A stretch of 18,618 bases of DNA from the NCBI GenBank assembly GCA_031277445.1, contig JAITMH010000137.1, positions 1 to 18,618 on the forward strand, in the 5' to 3' direction. The number at the start of each line of letters is the position of its first letter. The first letter of the stretch is position 1. This document shows positions 5,727 to 14,660 of the stretch, in pieces. The stretch comes from Burkholderiales bacterium (GTDB lineage: Bacteria > Pseudomonadota > Gammaproteobacteria > Burkholderiales > Casimicrobiaceae). Below the pieces are notes generated by a model. The model made no database searches and was not told where the DNA came from. It saw nothing but the letters and a program-made list of their open reading frames with translations. The translations under genes were made by a program, and so were the position numbers.

Positions 5727-6530
5727 ATGTTTACATCCTCGACCCGTTCCATTCCCGATGTACCGCTGGTGCCGCGCCACATCGCGATCATTATGGATGG
5801 CAATGGTCGCTGGGCGAAGCGGCGTTTTTTGCCGCGAGTGGCGGGACACAAGCGCGGCGTTGAGACGGTGCGTCAACTGGTGCGGGCGTCGATTGAGCGC
5901 GGTGTCGAATACCTGACGTTGTTCGCTTTTTCGAGTGAAAACTGGCGACGACCGGCGGAAGAAGTGTCGCTGCTCAAAGGAATGTTTCTCAGTGCGCTGG
6001 AACAGGAGATTGAGCAACTGCACAAGAATCAGATTCGTCTCAAAGTGATCGGTGATTTGAGCGGCTTCGGCGCTCGCATCAGTGAATTGGTGTCCGCAGG
6101 TGAAGCGCTGACGGAAAACAACACGCGGCTGACGCTGACGATTGCCGCCAGTTATGGCGGGCGTTGGGACATCGTGCAAGCGGCGCGAACTTACTTTCAA
6201 AAACATCCTGAAGCGCTTGATGCTCCGACGCCGGTGTCGCCGGAGGAGATCGAGCCGTATTTGTCGATGGCGTATGCGCCGGAACCCGATCTTTTCATTC
6301 GCACCGGCGGTGAGAAGCGGGTGTCCAATTTTCTGTTGTGGCAAATGGCCTATACGGAGTTTTATTTTACGGACACGTTGTGGCCGGATTTTGACGCGCA
6401 AGCGCTTGATGCGGCCATTGCTTCGTATCGGCAACGTGAGCGTCGTTTCGGGCGCACCAGCGAACAGGTGCAGACAGTGCGAACCGGTCGGGACGAATCG
6501 GCGGCAAAATCGAAAAGAGGTCTTTTATGA
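5727..6530 (+). CDS. uppS: Undecaprenyl diphosphate synthase (cis-prenyltransferase)
   Basis: UppS adds isopentenyl units to farnesyl diphosphate to make the C55 lipid carrier used for peptidoglycan and LPS O-antigen. The 267-residue sequence has HIAIIMDGNGRWA with the catalytic Asp24, GHKRGVETVRQLV, LTLFAFSSENWRRP and the RTGGEKRVSNFLLWQ motif that binds diphosphate. It has a slightly long, basic C-terminal tail. The ATG at 5727 has no Shine-Dalgarno sequence: a 7-bp repeat array (CTGATCC units) runs right up to the start codon. No better in-frame start with a ribosome-binding site is apparent before the conserved region, although GTG and other codons within residues 10-16 are possible. The gene overlaps cdsA by 4 bases (ATGA). 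Confidence 0.95.
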   Translation: MFTSSTRSIPDVPLVPRHIAIIMDGNGRWAKRRFLPRVAGHKRGVETVRQLVRASIERGVEYLTLFAFSSENWRRPAEEVSLLKGMFLSALEQEIEQLHKNQIRLKVIGDLSGFGARISELVSAGEALTENNTRLTLTIAASYGGRWDIVQAARTYFQKHPEALDAPTPVSPEEIEPYLSMAYAPEPDLFIRTGGEKRVSNFLLWQMAYTEFYFTDTLWPDFDAQALDAAIASYRQRERRFGRTSEQVQTVRTGRDESAAKSKRGLL

Positions 6531-7426
6531 ACCTGTCGCCATTGGCGCAGCGTGTGATGACCGGTGTCGTATTGCTGGCGGCTTTCTTGTGCGCGTTGTT
6601 TTACTTGTCGCCGCTTGTCTGGATGGTCGTGGTGGTGCTGGTGTTGTTGCTGGCATCTGAAGAATTGGGGAAACTGCTGGGCAGTGACGGCTTCTCGCGT
6701 TATGGCGCGCCGACATCGCCACATTACCGCTGGTTGCTCCCGCTGGTGCTGACCGTTGTGGTCATTTCGTTTTACCTCCTGGCTGGGCAGCACAGCGTCG
6801 TAGCGCAAAAGGGTTTGCTGGTAACGTGCTATGCGCTGTTGACGGTGCTGGTTCTGACGGTGCTGCCCTGGTGGATCGTCCGTTTTGAGAAGGGACGTTT
6901 GCAGGGTGGCCGTTTGACCCGCGCCGGTTTTGCGGTGCTTGGGAGTGGGTTGCTGTTTTGCGGTTGGCTGGCGATGGTGCAGTTGCAATCGGTATCGCCC
7001 TGGCTGTTGCTGGCGGTGCTGGTGTTGATGTGGCTGGCTGACAGTGCGGCGTATTTCGCCGGTCGCGCATTCGGAAAACGCAAACTGGCGCCGAAAACAA
7101 GTCCCGGTAAAACATGGGAAGGCGCGATGGGCGCGTTGTTGGCGGTGACGGTGTATGCGCTGGCGGTCGCGCCGTTCATGCTGCCGAAAGCATCGGCGCT
7201 GTGGGCGCTTCCTGCAATCGCGCAATGGCTGATCTGGTTGGGGATGGCGTGGGTGCTGGTCGTGTTGTCGGTGCTCGGCGATTTGTTCGAGTCGTTGATC
7301 AAGCGCATGGCGGATCGCAAGGACAGCGGTACCTTGTTGCCGGGACACGGCGGCATTCTGGACCGGATCGACAGTTTGTTGACGACAGTGCCGGTGGCGG
7401 CGCTGATGGTGAGTTTGCTGGTGTGA
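6527..7426 (+). CDS. cdsA: Phosphatidate cytidylyltransferase (CDP-diglyceride synthase)
   Basis: CdsA converts phosphatidic acid and CTP to CDP-diacylglycerol, the precursor of all major phospholipids, in the inner membrane. The 299-residue protein is highly hydrophobic with about eight membrane segments. Its C-terminal part carries the family signature SLIKRMADRKDSGTLLPGHG, followed by GILDRIDS, which fits the PROSITE-type pattern throughout. The segment GKRKLAPKTSPGKTWEGA is a second conserved block. The start codon overlaps the uppS stop (ATGA), and GAGG lies 6 bases upstream, so the two are probably translationally coupled. A candidate terminator lies in the 137 bp before dxr. Confidence 0.97.
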   Translation: MNLSPLAQRVMTGVVLLAAFLCALFYLSPLVWMVVVVLVLLLASEELGKLLGSDGFSRYGAPTSPHYRWLLPLVLTVVVISFYLLAGQHSVVAQKGLLVTCYALLTVLVLTVLPWWIVRFEKGRLQGGRLTRAGFAVLGSGLLFCGWLAMVQLQSVSPWLLLAVLVLMWLADSAAYFAGRAFGKRKLAPKTSPGKTWEGAMGALLAVTVYALAVAPFMLPKASALWALPAIAQWLIWLGMAWVLVVLSVLGDLFESLIKRMADRKDSGTLLPGHGGILDRIDSLLTTVPVAALMVSLLV

Positions 7427-7486
7427 GCGATCCGGTGCGAGTTTTGAGCTTCTTTTGGAATATGAGTGAATGATATGACTGAATAT

Positions 7487-7512
7487 CTCGCGCCTTCGCG
7501 TGAGAATTTTTT
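7487..7512 (+). terminator. Candidate intrinsic terminator between cdsA and dxr
   Basis: CTCGCGC (7487-7493) pairs with GCGTGAG (7498-7504), with one G-T wobble, around a CTTC loop. It is followed by AATTTTTT (T-run 7507-7512). The hairpin is a copy of the CTTCGCG-type block found in the composite repeats. Confidence 0.5.
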
Positions 7513-7520
7513 GGGCGGCT

Positions 7521-7549
7521 TTGCTTTGCTACCTGCCCGAAATTTAAAA
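7521..7549 (+). promoter_or_regulatory. Weak promoter candidate before dxr
   Basis: TTGCTT (7521-7526) and TTAAAA (7544-7549) are 17 bases apart and lie just after the candidate terminator. Both boxes are poor matches to consensus. The dxr ATG follows 14 bases later without a clear Shine-Dalgarno sequence. Confidence 0.22.
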
Positions 7550-7563
7550 GTGCGAATTTCAAG

Positions 7564-8781
7564 ATGAGCCGCAAGCGCGTCACCTTGCTCGGGGCGACCG
7601 GCTCCATCGGCGCGTCAACGCTCGACGTGATAGCGCGTCATCCTGAACGCTTTGAAGTGACGGCGTTGGCGGCGCATAAAAACGGGGAGGCGTTGCGCGA
7701 GTTGTGCCGCCGTTACCGACCGCGCTACGCTGCGTTGCTCAATGAAACGGCGGCGCAGGTGTTGCGGCAGGGATTGCGCGAAGACGGACTTCAAACGGAC
7801 GTGTTGTCCGGTGCCGAAGGTGTGCAAACGGTGGCGGCATTGCCGGAAGTCGATACCGTGTTGGCGGCGATTACCGGCGCGGCGGGATTGTTGCCGACGC
7901 TTGCTGCGGTGCGTGCCGGAAAGCGCGTGTTGCTGGCGAACAAGGAATCGCTGGTGATGGGCGGGGCGTTGTTCATGGAGGCGGTGCGCTCCGGTGGTGC
8001 GACATTGCTTCCAATCGACAGCGAGCACAACGCGATTTTTCAATGCCTTCCGGGAACCGCGCAGCACTGCGGAACGCGACCGCCGGGTGTGCGTAAAATC
8101 ATTTTAACGGCGTCGGGCGGTCCTTTCCGTGAGATGCCGCTTGAGGCTTTGCGCGAGGTGACGCCGGAGCAGGCGTGTGCGCATCCGGTGTGGAAGATGG
8201 GGCGAAAAATTTCGGTCGATTCGGCAACGATGATGAACAAGGGACTGGAAGTGATCGAAGCGCATTGGCTGTTCGGAATGCCGGTGGCGGCGATTGAAGT
8301 CGTGATTCATCCGCAAAGCATCGTTCATTCGTTCGTTGAGTATCTCGACGGTTCGACGCTGGCGCAACTCGGTTCGCCCGACATGCGTACACCGATTGCG
8401 CAGGCGCTGGCGTTTCCCGAACGGATCGACGCCGGTGTGACGGCGCTTGATTTCACGGCTTTACAGACAAAAGCGTTGACGTTGACATTTGCAGCGCCGG
8501 AACGCGGGCGTTTTCCTTGTCTGGCGTTGGCGTATCAGGCGTTGAGCGCCGGTGGTAACGCGGCGTTGACTTTGAACGCGGCGAATGAGATCGCGGTCGA
8601 AGCGTTTTTGAATCGGCGGATCGGTTTTCTTGATATTGCGTCCGTCTGCGATGCCGTGTTGTCGGAAGCGCAGACGACGACGACGCCTGCAACGGTTGAG
8701 GACGCGATTGCCTTCGACGCGGCAGCGCGTCGCCTGGCGGAGCGGCATGTTGCGGCGCATGCGCTTCGGAAGGGAGCGTAG
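7564..8781 (+). CDS. dxr: 1-deoxy-D-xylulose 5-phosphate reductoisomerase
   Basis: Dxr (IspC) rearranges and reduces DXP to 2-C-methyl-D-erythritol 4-phosphate with NADPH, the committed step of the non-mevalonate isoprenoid pathway. The 405-residue sequence has the NADPH site GATGSIG at 10-16 and LANKESLV near 124-131. Metal ligands Asp152 and Glu154 lie in [11 protein letters not shown], and Glu229 lies in [31 protein letters not shown] and MRTPIA complete the active site. The isoprenoids made here supply UppS, encoded two genes upstream. No good ribosome-binding site precedes the ATG at 7564. rseP starts 2 bp after the stop. Confidence 0.97.
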   Translation: MSRKRVTLLGATGSIGASTLDVIARHPERFEVTALAAHKNGEALRELCRRYRPRYAALLNETAAQVLRQGLREDGLQTDVLSGAEGVQTVAALPEVDTVLAAITGAAGLLPTLAAVRAGKRVLLANKESLVMGGALFMEAVRSGGATLLPIDSEHNAIFQCLPGTAQHCGTRPPGVRKIILTASGGPFREMPLEALREVTPEQACAHPVWKMGRKISVDSATMMNKGLEVIEAHWLFGMPVAAIEVVIHPQSIVHSFVEYLDGSTLAQLGSPDMRTPIAQALAFPERIDAGVTALDFTALQTKALTLTFAAPERGRFPCLALAYQALSAGGNAALTLNAANEIAVEAFLNRRIGFLDIASVCDAVLSEAQTTTTPATVEDAIAFDAAARRLAERHVAAHALRKGA

Positions 8782-8783
8782 CG

Positions 8784-10127
8784 GTGTACAGCCTGCTCGG
8801 TTTCCTGATCGTTGTCGGCATTCTGGTGACGCTTCACGAACTGGGTCACTATGGCGTGGCGCGGTGGTGCGGCGTCAAGGTGATGCGCTTTTCGTTCGGC
8901 TTCGGGCCGGTACTGTTTTCGCGCCGCTTCGGACGCGATCAGACCGAATGGGCGCTGTCGGCGGTGCCGCTTGGGGGCTACGTGCGCATGCTCGATGAGC
9001 GCGACGACGAAACCCCGGTCGCCCCCAACGAGTTGCCGCGAGCGTTTAACCGGCAAAGCGTCTGGAAGCGGATTGCCATTGTCGCGGCCGGGCCGCTGGC
9101 GAATTTGTTGCTGGCGGTATTGCTGCTGGCGGCGATGTACATGGTGGGTGTGCCCGGGTATCAGCCGGTGCTGTCGCAACCGGCGGCAGGAACACCGGCG
9201 GCGATGGCAGGTTTACAGTCGATGGATCGCATTGTGGCGGTCAATGGCCGGTCGGTGGCGGTTTGGCAGGATGTCAACCAGAGGATACTGAACGCCAATA
9301 TTACGTCGGAAGCGACGCTGACGGTCGAACGCGATGGCCGTTCCCTCAAGATGCCGCTGGCGCTGGCCGCGATGATGAAAGACGACGGCACGGGCAATCC
9401 GCTGGAGCGGCTCGGCTTGCAGCCCTATGCGGGTGCGATGCTCAGGGGCGTTATCGCGGATTCGCCGGCGGCTGACGCCGGATTGCGGACGGGCGACCGC
9501 ATTCGGGCGATTGATGGCGCTGTTCTCGATACGCCGTCCGCGATGAGAAGGCTTCTCAGCGGGACGGCGGGGACGACGGTCGCGTTAACAGTCATGCGCG
9601 ACGGTGTGACGATGACGGTGCCGGTGATTCCGCGTCAGGAAACGGACGAGAGCGGTGACGCGGTTACCCGTATCGGCGTTAACATCATGGCTGATCCGGA
9701 CGTGCGCGAACGTCATTTGATTACGGTGCGTCATGGCGCTATCGACGCGCTGGCAATGGGCGCCATACGCACATGGGATTTGACGGTATTAAGCCTTAAA
9801 ATGATTGGCCGGATGATCGTCGGAAACGCCTCGCTCAAGAACCTTTCGGGGCCGCTGACCATCGCCGATTACGCCGGACAGTCCATTCAGGCGGGGTTTC
9901 AGCAGTTTATGACCCTCCTGGCGCTGATCAGCATCGGGCTGGGTGTCCTCAACCTGTTGCCGGTGCCGCTACTGGATGGCGGGCATTTGCTGTATTATTT
10001 CGCGGAAATCATACGAGGTCGGCCCCTGCCCGAACGGGCTATTGAAATTGGGCAGCGTATCGGGTTGGCCCTGATTGTCACTTTAATCGTATTGGCGCTA
10101 TTGAATGATTTTTCTCGACTGTTTTGA
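8784..10127 (+). CDS. rseP: Site-2 zinc metalloprotease RseP (sigma-E pathway)
   Basis: RseP is an inner-membrane protease that makes the second cut in the anti-sigma factor RseA after envelope stress, releasing sigma-E. It also clears signal-peptide remnants. The 447-residue product has the zinc-binding HELGH at 18-22 within the first membrane segment, and the third-ligand motif NLLPVPLLDGG with Asp398. Two periplasmic PDZ domains span roughly residues 115-205 and 210-300, and further membrane segments lie at the C-terminus. The start is GTG at 8784, 2 bp after the dxr stop, with AAGGGAG 7 bases upstream. The 3' end overlaps the bamA start by 23 bases. Its position next to bamA suits a role in monitoring outer-membrane assembly. 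Confidence 0.97.
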   Translation: MYSLLGFLIVVGILVTLHELGHYGVARWCGVKVMRFSFGFGPVLFSRRFGRDQTEWALSAVPLGGYVRMLDERDDETPVAPNELPRAFNRQSVWKRIAIVAAGPLANLLLAVLLLAAMYMVGVPGYQPVLSQPAAGTPAAMAGLQSMDRIVAVNGRSVAVWQDVNQRILNANITSEATLTVERDGRSLKMPLALAAMMKDDGTGNPLERLGLQPYAGAMLRGVIADSPAADAGLRTGDRIRAIDGAVLDTPSAMRRLLSGTAGTTVALTVMRDGVTMTVPVIPRQETDESGDAVTRIGVNIMADPDVRERHLITVRHGAIDALAMGAIRTWDLTVLSLKMIGRMIVGNASLKNLSGPLTIADYAGQSIQAGFQQFMTLLALISIGLGVLNLLPVPLLDGGHLLYYFAEIIRGRPLPERAIEIGQRIGLALIVTLIVLALLNDFSRLF

Positions 10128-12435
10128 CCGCTGCAAAAAAAAGACGCTGAAGCCACGGTATTGGTGGGCGGGAGCGTTGTCTTTTATCGCGCTGCTTTTC
10201 GCACAGGCGGCGGCGGCATTCACGCCGTTCGTGGTACGCGACATCCGGGTTGAAGGAGCGCAGCGTGCCGAAGCGGGAACGGTTTTCAATTATCTGCCGA
10301 TTAAAGTCGGCGATGAAGTCAATGAGGAGAAAGTGTCGGAAGCGATCAAGGCGCTTTACGCGACCGGGTTCTTCCGCGACGTGCAGATCGACGCGCAGGG
10401 CGACGTGTTGTTGGTCGTGGTGGATGAGCGGCCAACGATCAGCGCACTCTCGTTTTCGGGAAACAAGGAATTTGAAACCGAAATGTTGCGCAACGCGATG
10501 AGAGATGTCGGCTTGTCCGAAGGACGTATTTTCGACCGCTCGGTGCTGGAAAAAGCGACGCAGGAATTGAAACGGCAGTATGTGTCACGCGGTTTTTACA
10601 ACGCCGAAATTGAAATGACGATGACGCCGCAGGAACGCAACCGGCTGGCGATCAGCTTCTTTGTTGACGAAGGAGGCCCGTCGAAAATTGCGCGTATTCA
10701 TATCGTCGGTTCCGAGGCGTTTTCCGAGAGCAAACTGGTCAAGCTGATGCGGTTGCGGACGCCGGGCTGGTTTACCTGGTACACCAAGAACGATCAATAT
10801 TCAAAACAGAAATTGCAAGCTGATCTGGAGTCTTTGCGCAGCTTCTATCAGGATCAGGGCTACCTCGAATTTGCCGTCGAATCGACGCAAGTATCCATCT
10901 CGCCGGACAAGACCGCCATCGACATCACGGTGACCGTCAGCGAAGGGCAGCGCTATAAAATTTCCAACATCAGTCTTGCCGGTGATCTGGCCGTTGAGGA
11001 GAACGAATTACGCAGACTGATTCGGGTCAGACCCGGCAACACGTATTCTCGCGCCAGATTGCTGGCCACCACAAAGGATATCGCCGAACGGCTGGGCGCC
11101 GAGGGCTATGCCTTCGCCAATGTCAACGCGGTGCCGGAAATCAACAAGGAAGAAGGAACGGTGGCGTTCACCTTCTTCGTCGATCCGGGGCGGCGGGTGT
11201 ATGTGCGCAAGATCAACATCAGCGGCAATATCAAAACCCGCGATGAAGTGATTCGCCGCGAAGTCCGGCAAATGGAGGGCGCCTGGTTCGACGGGACGCG
11301 GATTGAGCGCTCCAAAATCAGAATCCGGCGACTGGGTTACTTCGACGATGTGAACATCGAAACCCCGCCGGTGCCGGGGGCGCCCGATCAGGTTGATGTC
11401 AATATCACCGTCGTCGAACGCAATACCGGGCAATTCATGGTTGGTATCGGCTATTCGAGCACGGAAAAAATAGCATTGCAGGCGTCGATTTCGCAGCAGA
11501 ATGTATTCGGTTCGGGGAACTCGCTGACATTGGGGCTGAATACCAGCAAGAGCAGCCAGAATTATTCGGTGCATTTCACCGATCCGTACTGGACGGTCGA
11601 TGGCATCTCGCGCACAATCGAGCTGTATAAAACGCGCGTTGACACCGATGATCTGGCGGTGTCGTATTACAAATCCGATACGCTCGGCGCTGCGATCGGT
11701 TTCGGTGTGCCGATTACCGAAACCGACACCATCAATTTTGGACTTCGTTACGAAAACACCAAGCTCAAGGTCGATGACGAAAAAAGTTCGGAGTCTTACC
11801 TCGATTTTGTCAAAGAGTTCGGCAATACGACCAACAGCTTCATGCTGTCGGCCGGTTGGTCACGCGACACCCGCGATGACATTATGTTCCCGTCACGCGG
11901 GCGCTTGCAGAACGTTTATACCGAAGTGGCGGTGCCGCCGGGCGATTTGACTTACTGGAAACTGCAATACGTTCACCAATGGTTCTGGCCGATTTACGAT
12001 CCGATGGTGTTGATGCTGCGCGCTGAACTGGGCTATGGTCAGGGGTATAGCGGCAGCAAGACCTTGCCGTTCTTCAAGGCATTTTATGCGGGTGGTGTCG
12101 GTTCGGTGCGCGGCTTTGAAGGCTCCTCGTTGGGGCCGCGGGACAAGGAAAACTACGCGCTGGGCGGTAAGCGTAAAATCATCGGCAATGCCGAGGTCTT
12201 TTTTCCGTTGATCCCGGGCGACCAGTCGGTGCGCGGTAGCGTGTTTTTCGACGTCGGCCAGATCTATCAGGACGGTCGGCAGTCGGACAATGAGTCGTTT
12301 CATTATTCGACCGGGGTGGGCGTGGCCTGGAATTCCCCGATCGGGGCGATTAAAATCAGCTACGGCTACCCGATCGCCACAAAGCCCAGCGACAGAATTC
12401 AGCGCTTTCAGTTCCAGATGGGTTCTGTGTTCTAA
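10105..12435 (+). CDS. bamA: Outer-membrane protein assembly factor BamA (Omp85 family)
   Basis: BamA is the core of the BAM complex, which folds and inserts beta-barrel proteins in the outer membrane. The 776-residue precursor has a signal peptide with hydrophobic core ALSFIALLF and likely cleavage after AQAAAA at about residue 38. Five POTRA domains follow (about 40-440; the fifth begins VYVRKINISGN). The 16-strand barrel contains the SVRGFEGSSLGPRD lid-loop motif and ends with phenylalanine (QFQMGSVF), the usual outer-membrane signal. The ATG at 10105 lies 23 bp inside rseP and gives an N-terminal extension of about 10 residues before the basic stretch KKK. The start is followed at 10135-10142 by a run of eight A residues. 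No strong Shine-Dalgarno sequence is visible. Confidence 0.96.
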   Translation: MIFLDCFDRCKKKTLKPRYWWAGALSFIALLFAQAAAAFTPFVVRDIRVEGAQRAEAGTVFNYLPIKVGDEVNEEKVSEAIKALYATGFFRDVQIDAQGDVLLVVVDERPTISALSFSGNKEFETEMLRNAMRDVGLSEGRIFDRSVLEKATQELKRQYVSRGFYNAEIEMTMTPQERNRLAISFFVDEGGPSKIARIHIVGSEAFSESKLVKLMRLRTPGWFTWYTKNDQYSKQKLQADLESLRSFYQDQGYLEFAVESTQVSISPDKTAIDITVTVSEGQRYKISNISLAGDLAVEENELRRLIRVRPGNTYSRARLLATTKDIAERLGAEGYAFANVNAVPEINKEEGTVAFTFFVDPGRRVYVRKINISGNIKTRDEVIRREVRQMEGAWFDGTRIERSKIRIRRLGYFDDVNIETPPVPGAPDQVDVNITVVERNTGQFMVGIGYSSTEKIALQASISQQNVFGSGNSLTLGLNTSKSSQNYSVHFTDPYWTVDGISRTIELYKTRVDTDDLAVSYYKSDTLGAAIGFGVPITETDTINFGLRYENTKLKVDDEKSSESYLDFVKEFGNTTNSFMLSAGWSRDTRDDIMFPSRGRLQNVYTEVAVPPGDLTYWKLQYVHQWFWPIYDPMVLMLRAELGYGQGYSGSKTLPFFKAFYAGGVGSVRGFEGSSLGPRDKENYALGGKRKIIGNAEVFFPLIPGDQSVRGSVFFDVGQIYQDGRQSDNESFHYSTGVGVAWNSPIGAIKISYGYPIATKPSDRIQRFQFQMGSVF

Positions 12436-12492
12436 TAACGGCTGGCGGGCAGTCAGGATGTCCAGACCGGTGTTTTTTTAAAGGAGAGTTTC

Positions 12493-13002
12493 GTGAGCAA
12501 ACGTCTGACTTGGTTTTTAGGGGCGTTATTGAGCGTGTTTTTTGTCGGAACGGCGATGGCGGAAGATTATAAAATCGGCTTCGTCAACACCGAGAAATTG
12601 TTCCGCGAAGCCGCGCTGGCCAAGCGTGCGCAGCAAAAGCTGGAGAAAGAGTTCTCCGGGCGTGATGCCGACCTGCAAAAACTTTCCAAACGGGTGCAGG
12701 CGTTGCAGACGACGCTTGATAATGAAGGCGGGACGATGGCGGAAGGTGCGCGGCGCGACAAAGAGCGTGAGTTGGCAAACCTGTCGCGTGATTTGCAACG
12801 GCAACAACGCGACTTCCGCGAGGAGTTGAACTTGCGGCGCAACGATGAGCTGGGCAATTTGCAGGAACGCGCCAACAAAGTGATTCAGGAAATCGCCGAA
12901 GCCGAGAAATACGATTTGATCTTGCAGGAGCCGGTCGTTTACGCCAGCAAGCGTATCGACATCACCGACAAAGTCATTAAGGCGCTTGACGCCAGCAAAT
13001 AG
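12493..13002 (+). CDS. skp: Periplasmic chaperone Skp/OmpH
   Basis: Skp is a trimeric periplasmic chaperone that holds unfolded outer-membrane proteins until BamA takes them. The 169-residue precursor has a signal peptide ending in GTAMA at residue 23. A short beta segment (YKIGFVNTEKLF) follows. Then comes a long, charged helical region (about 40-130, with KLEKEFSGRDADLQKLSKRV and RDLQRQQRDFREEL) that forms the tentacle-like coiled coils, and a final strand region (YDLILQEPVVYASKRIDIT). GTG at 12493 follows AAGGAG by 6 bases. It lies 57 bp after bamA, the usual neighbour. Confidence 0.95.
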   Translation: MSKRLTWFLGALLSVFFVGTAMAEDYKIGFVNTEKLFREAALAKRAQQKLEKEFSGRDADLQKLSKRVQALQTTLDNEGGTMAEGARRDKERELANLSRDLQRQQRDFREELNLRRNDELGNLQERANKVIQEIAEAEKYDLILQEPVVYASKRIDITDKVIKALDASK

Positions 13003-13045
13003 CGGGGCGTTGGTGAAACCTGCGCCTGTGTCCTCATTTGCGTCT

Positions 13046-14122
13046 ATGGCGACGATGGTCGCCGTGCGACCCTGGAAACTGGCGGCGCTGGCCGAGGTGA
13101 TCGGCGCGACACTGGAAGGCGACGGAGAGATCGAGATTCGCGGCGCGGCGCCGCTGGATCGTGCGGGCGCAAACGATATCGCATTTCTCTCCGATCCCAA
13201 ATACCGCGTTCATCTGGAAACGACGCAAGCGGCGGCGGTGATATTGTCGCCGCGAGAAGCGGCGACGTGGACAACTTCAAAAGCACGTTTGCTGACCGCT
13301 AACCCTTACGCGGCTTACGCGAGGGCAGCGAATTGTTTGTATCCTGAAGCGCAACCTCCGGCGGGCATTCATCCGACAGCGACGGTGGCGTCAACAGCGC
13401 AAGTCGCGGCGGATGCCGTGATCGGCGCACATGCGACGATTGGCGAACAGGCCGTGATCGGCGCACGCACCATCATCGGCGCCGGTTGTGCGGTGGGCGA
13501 TCAGGTCATGATCGGCAACGATGTGCGCCTTCATCCGCGTGTGGTGATTTATCCGCGTTGCGTGATCGGCGACCGTTGCGTGTTGCACAGCGGCAGCGTG
13601 ATCGGCGCGGACGGTTTCGGTTTTGCCAATGAAGACGGGCGCTGGATCAAGATTCCGCAGATCGGTCGGGTGGTGCTGCACAACGATGTCGAAATCGGCG
13701 CCAACACCACCATCGACCGCGGCGCTCTCGACGACACCATTGTCGAAGAAGGCGCGAAGATCGACAACCTGGTGCAAATCGGACACAACTGCATCGTCGG
13801 CGCACACGCGGCGATTGTTGGTTGCGCCGGTATCGCCGGATCGGTGAAAATCGGCAAGTATTGCAGGATCGGCGGCGCAGCGATGATCGGCGGTCACTTG
13901 TCGATTGCCGATGGCGCGGTTGTGGCGGCGGCGACGCCGGTGTTTTCATCAATTGAAACGCCGGGAATGTACAGCGGCGTGTATCCGGTGCAACCGCACC
14001 GGCAATGGCAGAAAAACGCCGTGCAGTTGCGTCAGCTCGACACGTTGTACAAAAGGGTGCGGGCGCTCGAAAAAGCGCTTGCCGACGGAACTCCGGCAGA
14101 GAGCGAAAACGAAAAGGACTGA
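13046..14122 (+). CDS. lpxD: UDP-3-O-(3-hydroxyacyl)glucosamine N-acyltransferase LpxD
   Basis: LpxD adds the second hydroxyacyl chain, from acyl-ACP, to UDP-3-O-acyl-glucosamine in the lipid A pathway. From ATG at 13046 the protein has 358 residues. It has an N-terminal uridine-binding domain (LEGDGEIEIRGAAPL, SDPKYRVHLE), a left-handed beta helix of hexapeptide repeats (about 110-310, with many IGA/IGD units) and a C-terminal helix. The catalytic His247 lies in LVQIGHNCIVG. SVIGADGFGFAN and IDRGALDDTI are family hallmarks. The start is uncertain: the frame is open upstream to TTG at 12986 inside skp, and GTG at 13013 and ATG at 13055 are alternatives. None has a strong ribosome-binding site. 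I chose 13046 by family length. Confidence 0.93.
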   Translation: MATMVAVRPWKLAALAEVIGATLEGDGEIEIRGAAPLDRAGANDIAFLSDPKYRVHLETTQAAAVILSPREAATWTTSKARLLTANPYAAYARAANCLYPEAQPPAGIHPTATVASTAQVAADAVIGAHATIGEQAVIGARTIIGAGCAVGDQVMIGNDVRLHPRVVIYPRCVIGDRCVLHSGSVIGADGFGFANEDGRWIKIPQIGRVVLHNDVEIGANTTIDRGALDDTIVEEGAKIDNLVQIGHNCIVGAHAAIVGCAGIAGSVKIGKYCRIGGAAMIGGHLSIADGAVVAAATPVFSSIETPGMYSGVYPVQPHRQWQKNAVQLRQLDTLYKRVRALEKALADGTPAESENEKD

Positions 14123-14128
14123 GAGATC

Positions 14129-14647
14129 ATGGAAAAAGTATTGATGGACATTAACGATATCTGTGCAATATTGCCGCATCGTTATCCGTTTTTGCTGGTC
14201 GATAAAATCGTTGCGATGGAAAACAACACATTCATTCGCGGCATCAAAAATGTCACGATGAACGAGCCGTTTTTCATAGGGCATTTTCCCGATTATCCGG
14301 TGATGCCGGGCGTGCTGGTCATCGAAGCGCTGGCGCAAACGGCGGTGATTCTCGCTTACAAGAGCGGCGCTTCCAAAATGCCCAACGGCGAACGCGGCAT
14401 CATCCTGTTTGCCGGTATCGACGAGGCGCGGTTCAAACGGCAGGTGATTCCTGGCGACGTGCTGGTGCTGGAAGCTGAAATGATCCGAACGGCACGCGGG
14501 ATCGGCAAATACAAAGCGCGGGCGCTGGTTAACGGACAAGTGGCCTGTGAAGCGGTGTTGATGGCGGCGTTGCGACCGCCGTTGCGCAGCGCTGCTCAAA
14601 AGACCGTCGATGCCCAACAACAAGCGATTGATGAGATCGCCCAATGA
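14129..14647 (+). CDS. fabZ: 3-hydroxyacyl-ACP dehydratase FabZ
   Basis: FabZ removes water from 3-hydroxyacyl-ACP during fatty-acid elongation and so competes with LpxA and LpxD for the same acyl chains. The hot-dog-fold sequence has [12 protein letters not shown] at about 15-26, [17 protein letters not shown] with catalytic His52, and VIEALAQ with Glu66. [17 protein letters not shown] is also characteristic. At 172 residues it is longer than the E. coli protein, because of a C-terminal tail of about 20 residues after the last conserved block. The ATG at 14129 is 6 bp after lpxD. A second ATG at 14144 would also fit the family. lpxA starts within about 15 bp of the stop. Confidence 0.97.
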   Translation: MEKVLMDINDICAILPHRYPFLLVDKIVAMENNTFIRGIKNVTMNEPFFIGHFPDYPVMPGVLVIEALAQTAVILAYKSGASKMPNGERGIILFAGIDEARFKRQVIPGDVLVLEAEMIRTARGIGKYKARALVNGQVACEAVLMAALRPPLRSAAQKTVDAQQQAIDEIAQ

Positions 14648-14660
14648 ACGGATGAACGAG

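Noticed and set aside
6362..7348. Long minus-strand frame of 328 codons opposite uppS and cdsA
   Set aside because: Its composition is dominated by Gln, Arg and His, the mirror of hydrophobic cdsA codons. No domain is seen.
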